Assembly (NCBI GenBank): GCA_020832055.1 | Contig: JAFIFL010000014.1 | Location: 1 to 33,236 of the forward strand | Source: Gammaproteobacteria bacterium | GTDB lineage: Bacteria; Pseudomonadota; Gammaproteobacteria; Pseudomonadales; Azotimanducaceae | Reading direction: 5' to 3' | DNA: 33,236 nucleotides | Part shown: in pieces, positions 29,199 through 33,236 of the stretch | Layout of the letters: the number at the start of each line of letters is the position of its first letter | How positions within the stretch are numbered: position 1 is the stretch's first letter | Notes under the pieces: model-generated | Database searches by the model: none | Seen by the model: the letters and a program-made list of their open reading frames with translations, nothing else | What the model was told of the DNA's origin: nothing | Program-made: the position numbers and the translations under genes

Positions 29199-30056
29199 TC
29201 ATCCCTGACCCGGAGCATCGGCTGCTCCAGGGTCGAGTTCCGCAGCGAGGGTGACCGAGCGTTCGGCGGCAGCCGTCACCGCCCGGCTCACCAGCCCCAT
29301 CAGGTCGCCTTTGGCGAAAGCGTCCAGGGCCGCCGCCGTGGTGCCACCCGGGGAGGTCACCTGACGACGCAGTTCGCCCGGGTCGGTGCCGCTCTCGACG
29401 GCCATGCGTGCTGCGCCCAGAGCTGTCTGCAGCACCAGGGCCCGGCTGGTCTCGCCATCCAGCCCCTGTTCCACGCCGGCTGCGATCATCGCTTCCATCA
29501 AGTGGAAGAAGTAGGCCGGCCCGCTGCCGGAAACGGCGGTGACTGCGTCGAGCTGTGCCTCCTGCTCCACCCAGAGGACCGCGCCGGCACTGCGCATGAC
29601 GGTTTCCGCGTCCTCGCGACCGGCCGCGTCGACCGCTTCGGTCGCGTACAGCACCGACATCCCCGCACCCACCAGGGCAGGTGTATTCGGCATGCAGCGT
29701 ACCAGAGGCAGGGGTCCGGCCCAGGATCGAAGTGCGGTCGTGGTGAGGCCTGCGGCAATGGAGACGAGCAGGGGTCGGCGGTTTGCGAGCCTGGAGGCCA
29801 GTGGCGCGAGCACGGTGCCCATCGCCTGGGGTTTCACGGCCAGGACCAGGACGTCCACCGCGTCGACCACGGCGTCATTGTCGCCGCTGAGCTGGACGTC
29901 GCCGAGGCGGCCCATGGCCTCGCGGGCGGCTGCGCTGGGATCGCTGACGTGGATGGCGGCGGCGTCGTGGCCGGCCTGGATCAGACCGCCCACCAGCGAG
30001 CGGGCCATGTTGCCGCCGCCGATGAAACCGATCTTGCGCATCTGCTCAGAGGTCAT
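29199..30056 (-). CDS. proC: Pyrroline-5-carboxylate reductase
   Basis: NAD(P)H-dependent last step of proline synthesis. The Rossmann motif IGFIGGGNMARSLVGGL is at the N-terminus, followed by VLAVKPQAM, RCMPNTPALVGAGMSVLY and the C-terminal dimer domain with AVSGSGPAYFFHLMEAMIAAG and QVTSPGGTTAAALDAF. I choose the ATG at 30056 (285 aa), which has GAGGA 8 nt upstream. A GTG at 30074 overlapping the yggS stop as GTGA, and an ATG at 30041, are also in frame. The yggS-proC pair is conserved across bacteria. Confidence 0.96.
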   Translation of the reverse strand: MTSEQMRKIGFIGGGNMARSLVGGLIQAGHDAAAIHVSDPSAAAREAMGRLGDVQLSGDNDAVVDAVDVLVLAVKPQAMGTVLAPLASRLANRRPLLVSIAAGLTTTALRSWAGPLPLVRCMPNTPALVGAGMSVLYATEAVDAAGREDAETVMRSAGAVLWVEQEAQLDAVTAVSGSGPAYFFHLMEAMIAAGVEQGLDGETSRALVLQTALGAARMAVESGTDPGELRRQVTSPGGTTAAALDAFAKGDLMGLVSRAVTAAAERSVTLAAELDPGAADAPGQG

Positions 30057-30070
30057 GGGTTGGGTCCTCG

Positions 30071-30784
30071 TCACTGACTGTATGGGCCGTTTTTGGCGGG
30101 CCGCGGCCCGAATAGTGCCGTGCCGACGCGAAGGTGGGTCGCGCCCTCGGCCACGGCTGCTTCGAGATCGTCGCTCATGCCCATGGACAACACATCAAGG
30201 GTCACGCCGAAGCGGCCCTCGAGTTCCCTGGCCAGGGCAGCGAGACGCCGAAACGGGTCGCGCTGGCTGGCGGGGTCGCTGCGCGGTGCCGGCAGCGCCA
30301 TGAGGCCGCGCAGGGCAATATTGGGCCACGAGCGGGCGGCTTCCACCACTTCGGCGACGGCTGTCGGCACCAGCCCTGCCTTGCTCGATTCGCCGTCAAC
30401 ATTCACCTGCAGGCAGACGTTCAACGGCGGGCGACCTTCGGGTCGCTGCTCGGCCAGTCGCCGCAGGATGCGCAACCGGTCCACGGAGTGCACCCAGTCG
30501 AAATGCTCGGCCACCGCCCGGGTCTTGTTGCCTTGCAGCGCGCCGATGAAGTGCCAGGTCAATTTCAGATCAGCGAGCGCGGCCTGTTTCTCCAGCGCCT
30601 CCTGCAGATAATTCTCACCGATGTCGCTGACCCCGGCCGCTGCCATGGCACGGACTTCGCCCACGCTGCGTGTCTTCGCCACGGCGATCAGGCAGATCTC
30701 GCCGGCATTCCGTCCGGCGCGCCCAGCGGCCGCATCAATGCGGGCACGTACGCTTGCGAGCCGTGCTGGCAGGTCATCGGGCAT
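30071..30784 (-). CDS. yggS: PLP homeostasis protein YggS (PLPBP/COG0325)
   Basis: Pyridoxal-phosphate-binding protein without known catalysis that maintains vitamin B6 balance and affects amino-acid pools. The PLP lysine is in LIAVAKTRS near the N-terminus. IGENYLQEA, WHFIGALQGNKTRA, LQVNVDGESSKAGL, the LRGLMALPAP segment and SMGMSDDLEAAVAEGATHLRVGTALFG (split in reading) complete the family pattern. The ATG at 30784 gives 237 residues; the longer frame begins at a TTG at 30796. It is divergent from pilT, an arrangement common in gammaproteobacteria, and is the first gene of the yggS-proC-yggT group. Confidence 0.96.
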   Translation of the reverse strand: MPDDLPARLASVRARIDAAAGRAGRNAGEICLIAVAKTRSVGEVRAMAAAGVSDIGENYLQEALEKQAALADLKLTWHFIGALQGNKTRAVAEHFDWVHSVDRLRILRRLAEQRPEGRPPLNVCLQVNVDGESSKAGLVPTAVAEVVEAARSWPNIALRGLMALPAPRSDPASQRDPFRRLAALARELEGRFGVTLDVLSMGMSDDLEAAVAEGATHLRVGTALFGPRPAKNGPYSQ

Positions 30785-30921
30785 CAGTGGGGCCAAAGCC
30801 TTGGCATCTAGGGCCGCCAGTGTAGCGACTTGCGTGGGTGTGGTGCATCGTGGGGCCGGGTTCTATCATGGTTCGGCGCCGGTTGGGACCTGCGCCTCAT
30901 GCATGCCGACGGGGTTTGTAC

Positions 30922-31956
30922 ATGGATATCACCGAACTTCTGGCCTTCAGCGCCAAGCAGGGCGCATCGGATCTGCACCTGTCTGCGGGGCTGCCGCCCA
31001 TGATCCGGGTCGACGGCGATGTCCGGCGCATCAACCTGCCGCCGATGGAGCACAAACAGGTCCATGGCCTGATCTACGACATCATGAACGACAAGCAGCG
31101 CAAGGATTACGAGGAGTTCCTCGAGACCGACTTCTCCTTCGAGGTGCCGGGTGTGGCCCGCTTCCGGGTCAATGCCTTCAACCAGAACCGGGGCGCCGGG
31201 GCGGTGTTCCGGACCATTCCGTCCAAGGTCCTGACCATGGACGACCTAGGGATGGGCGACGTATTCAAGAAGATTGCCAAGCAAGCCCGCGGTTTGTGCC
31301 TGGTGACAGGGCCGACCGGCTCCGGCAAGTCGACCACGCTGGCGGCCATGATCGACTTCATCAATAACAACAAGTATGAACACATCCTCACCATCGAGGA
31401 TCCCATCGAATTCGTGCACGAGTCCAAGAAGTGTCTGGTGAACCAGCGTGAGGTGCACCGCGATACCCACGGCTTCACCGAGGCGCTGCGTTCTGCCCTG
31501 CGGGAGGACCCGGACATCATCCTCGTGGGCGAGCTGCGGGATCTCGAAACCATCCGCCTCGCGCTCGAAGCGGCAGAAACCGGGCATATGGTCTTCGGAA
31601 CCCTGCACACCCAGTCCGCCGCCAAGACCATCGACCGCATCATCGACGTGTTTCCTGCCCAGGAGAAATCCATGGTTCGGTCCATGCTCTCGGAGTCACT
31701 GCAGGCAGTGATTTCCCAGACCCTGCTGAAGAAGCAGGGCGGTGGCCGGGTGGCGGCCCACGAGATCATGATCTGCACCTCGGCGATCCGGAACCTGATC
31801 CGTGAAGACAAGGTGGCGCAGATGTATTCCGCCATTCAGACCGGCGGCTCCCTCGGCTCGCAGACCCTGGACCAGTGTCTGAAGACCCTGGTGGAGAAGC
31901 GCGTGATCACCCGGGAGCAGGCCAAGGAAAAGGCCAAGATGCCGGACAACTTCTGA
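30922..31956 (+). CDS. pilT: Type IV pilus retraction ATPase PilT
   Basis: Hexameric ATPase that depolymerises the type IV pilus, giving twitching motility and DNA uptake. The 344-residue length equals that of Pseudomonas PilT. MDITELLAFSAKQGASDLHL begins the PAS-like N-domain. Walker A GPTGSGKST is at 130-138, the Asp box is HILTIEDPIEFVH, the Walker B region ILVGELRDLETI, and the His box GHMVFGTLHTQSA. The AIRNLIRE retraction motif is intact near residue 290. The frame is open upstream of the ATG at 30922, but the family start is clear. It is divergent from yggS, with about 137 nt for control sites; I see no convincing sigma-54 site there. Confidence 0.97.
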   Translation: MDITELLAFSAKQGASDLHLSAGLPPMIRVDGDVRRINLPPMEHKQVHGLIYDIMNDKQRKDYEEFLETDFSFEVPGVARFRVNAFNQNRGAGAVFRTIPSKVLTMDDLGMGDVFKKIAKQARGLCLVTGPTGSGKSTTLAAMIDFINNNKYEHILTIEDPIEFVHESKKCLVNQREVHRDTHGFTEALRSALREDPDIILVGELRDLETIRLALEAAETGHMVFGTLHTQSAAKTIDRIIDVFPAQEKSMVRSMLSESLQAVISQTLLKKQGGGRVAAHEIMICTSAIRNLIREDKVAQMYSAIQTGGSLGSQTLDQCLKTLVEKRVITREQAKEKAKMPDNF

Positions 31957-32031
31957 GCGCACTCAGGAGCGCACTGAGGTGCGTACCCCGGACCGGTCCA
32001 CCGGTTCCGGCAAGATCAACAGGGGTTATAG
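31957..32031 (+). other. pilT-pilU spacer with two hairpins
   Basis: CGCACTCAG (31958-31966) pairs with CTGAGGTGCG (31974-31983, one bulge), and CCGGACCGGT (31988-31997) pairs with ACCGGTTCCGG (32000-32010, one bulge). Neither has a T-run. They could stabilise or process the mRNA between the two genes. AGGGG before the pilU ATG is its ribosome site. Confidence 0.45.
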
Positions 32032-33171
32032 ATGGATATCGAGAAGCTGCTGCAGTTCATGGTCGAGAAGGGGGCGTCAGATCTCTTCATCACGGCCGGC
32101 ATCGCGCCATCGGTGAAGCTCAATGGGCGCCTGACGCCGGTGAGCAAGAGCCCCCTGTCGCCCGATCAGTCCAAGGAGATCGTCCTGGGCGTCATGAACG
32201 ACGAACAGAAAGCGGAGTTCAAGCAGAACAAGGAGTGCAATTTTGCCATCTCCACCCGGGGCCAGGGCCGCTTCCGGGTCAGCGCGTTCCAGCAACGCAA
32301 CATGGTGGGCATGGTGGCGCGCCGCATCGAGACCCACATCCCCACCCTCGAGGACCTGAATCTGCCGCGGCAGCTGAAGGACCTGTCGATGACCAAGCGC
32401 GGCCTGATCATCTTCGTGGGCGCCACGGGCACCGGTAAGTCCACATCCCTGGCGGCCATGATCGGCCATCGCAACCGGCATTCGAAGGGCCACATCATCA
32501 CCATCGAGGACCCCATCGAGTTCATTCATCAGCATGCCGGCTGCATCGTCACCCAGCGCGAGGTGGGGGTCGACACGGATTCCTTCGACGTTGCCTTGAA
32601 GAACACCCTCCGGCAGGCGCCGGACGTGATCATGCTTGGCGAGGTGCGCTCGCGGGAAACCATGGACTACGCCCTGGCGTTCGCCGAGACCGGCCACCTT
32701 GCGCTGTGCACCCTGCACGCCAATAACGCCAACCAGGCCCTGGACCGGATCATCAACTTCTTCCCCTCCGACCGGCATGAGCAGGTGTGGATGGACATGT
32801 CGCTGAACATGCGGGCGATCATCGCCCAGCAGCTGGTGCCCACCAAGGATGGCGCCGGGCGCCGGGCCGCCATCGAGATCATGATCAACACGCCGCTGCT
32901 CGCAGACACCATCCGCAAGGGCGATGTCCACCTGATCAAGGAGATGATGACCAAGGGCAGCGAGGCCGGGATGCAAACCTTCGATCAGGCCCTCTACAGC
33001 CTCTACGCCGCGGGGGACATCGACTACGAAGTCGCCATTGCCCATGCTGATTCACCCAACGATCTGCGCCTGATGATCAAGATGGGCATCGACTCCAACA
33101 AGGGCGATCTCGACGCCGCCGCCGGCCGCCTGTCCCTCGAGGACGCCGACGAGCCGAATATGATGCGCTGA
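32032..33171 (+). CDS. pilU: PilT-dependent retraction ATPase PilU
   Basis: PilT paralogue; in Pseudomonas and Vibrio it needs PilT and adds force to pilus retraction. The 379-residue sequence starts MDIEKLLQFMVEKGASDLFI. Walker A GATGTGKST is at 130-138, the Asp box IITIEDPIEFIHQH, the Walker B region VIMLGEVRSRETM, and the His box GHLALCTLHANNANQ. LADTIRKGDVHLIKEMM replaces the AIRNLIRE motif of PilT, as expected for PilU. The longer C-terminal tail (DLDAAAGRLSLEDADEPNMMR) is typical of PilU. It lies 75 nt downstream of pilT on the same strand. Confidence 0.97.
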   Translation: MDIEKLLQFMVEKGASDLFITAGIAPSVKLNGRLTPVSKSPLSPDQSKEIVLGVMNDEQKAEFKQNKECNFAISTRGQGRFRVSAFQQRNMVGMVARRIETHIPTLEDLNLPRQLKDLSMTKRGLIIFVGATGTGKSTSLAAMIGHRNRHSKGHIITIEDPIEFIHQHAGCIVTQREVGVDTDSFDVALKNTLRQAPDVIMLGEVRSRETMDYALAFAETGHLALCTLHANNANQALDRIINFFPSDRHEQVWMDMSLNMRAIIAQQLVPTKDGAGRRAAIEIMINTPLLADTIRKGDVHLIKEMMTKGSEAGMQTFDQALYSLYAAGDIDYEVAIAHADSPNDLRLMIKMGIDSNKGDLDAAAGRLSLEDADEPNMMR

Positions 33172-33198
33172 GGCAACAGCGCGGGCAGCGGCATCAGC

Positions 33199-33235
33199 TG
33201 TGGGCGCGTTTCGTCTGGAACGAAATGCGCCGATC
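33199..33235 (+). repeat. REP-like palindromic element after pilU
   Basis: It starts TGTGGG and ends CGAAATGCGCCGATC, the same 3' end as the elements at 17-56 and 181-220. Its stem is GCGCGTTTCGT (33204-33214) with ACGAAATGCGC (33220-33230), with one G-T wobble and a 5-nt loop. It lacks the bulged T and the 2-nt spacer of the left-hand copies. It lies 28 nt after the pilU stop. Confidence 0.7.
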
Positions 33236-33236
33236 A

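Overview
The window is a gene-dense, GC-rich piece of a gammaproteobacterial chromosome. It holds about 34 protein genes, almost all housekeeping, and no sign of phage, insertion sequence, CRISPR array, tRNA or rRNA. The class assignment rests on SlmA, the ftsY-ftsE-ftsX-rpoH cluster, the MetX/MetW pair, the PilT/PilU pair and a coaBC-algC-argB order. The order resembles Pseudomonas but with differences (no dut between coaBC and algC, no crc between rph and pyrE), so I would call it a non-enteric gammaproteobacterium and not name a genus.

Layout, left to right. 1-290: an array of REP/BIME-like palindromic elements. 291-4915 (minus): yicC, gmk, rpoZ, spoT, ridA. 5109-7279 (plus): rph, pyrE and a secreted coiled-coil protein. 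7319-12822 (minus): coaBC, a membrane-anchored algC, argB, slmA. 12927-14216 (plus): radC, then rpmB-rpmG behind a very good sigma-70 promoter. 14361-16349 (minus): an orphan hydantoinase/oxoprolinase subunit A. 16450-17732 (plus): mutM and a small envelope protein. 17784-19281 (minus): rsmD, coaD. 19334-24330 (plus): ftsY-ftsE-ftsX, rpoH, a DUF423 protein, trmB. 24403-30784 (minus): yggS, proC, yggT, metX, metW, a DUF4426 protein, rdgB, hemW. 30922-33171 (plus): pilT, pilU. The last bases carry another REP-like element related to those at the left edge.

Functionally these are nucleotide and ppGpp metabolism (gmk, pyrE, spoT, rdgB, rph), coenzyme A synthesis (coaBC, coaD), arginine, proline and methionine synthesis (argB, proC, metXW), translation and RNA modification (rpmB, rpmG, rsmD, trmB), membrane targeting and division (ftsY, ftsEX, slmA), DNA repair (mutM, radC), heat-shock control (rpoH) and twitching motility (pilTU). 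Many neighbours overlap by 4 nt; metX-metW-DUF4426-rdgB-hemW is an unbroken coupled chain.

The most interesting signals are non-coding. A near-perfect CIRCE-type inverted repeat (9-bp arms, 9-nt spacer) lies exactly over the predicted rpoH promoter, suggesting that an HrcA-type repressor controls the heat-shock sigma factor. The REP-like elements keep the same flanks, bulged T and short loop while their stems differ by compensating changes. Two adjacent palindromes sit at the rpoZ-spoT junction, over the most likely spoT start. A GGGGCC hexanucleotide repeat encodes the Ala-Pro linker of the membrane-anchored AlgC.
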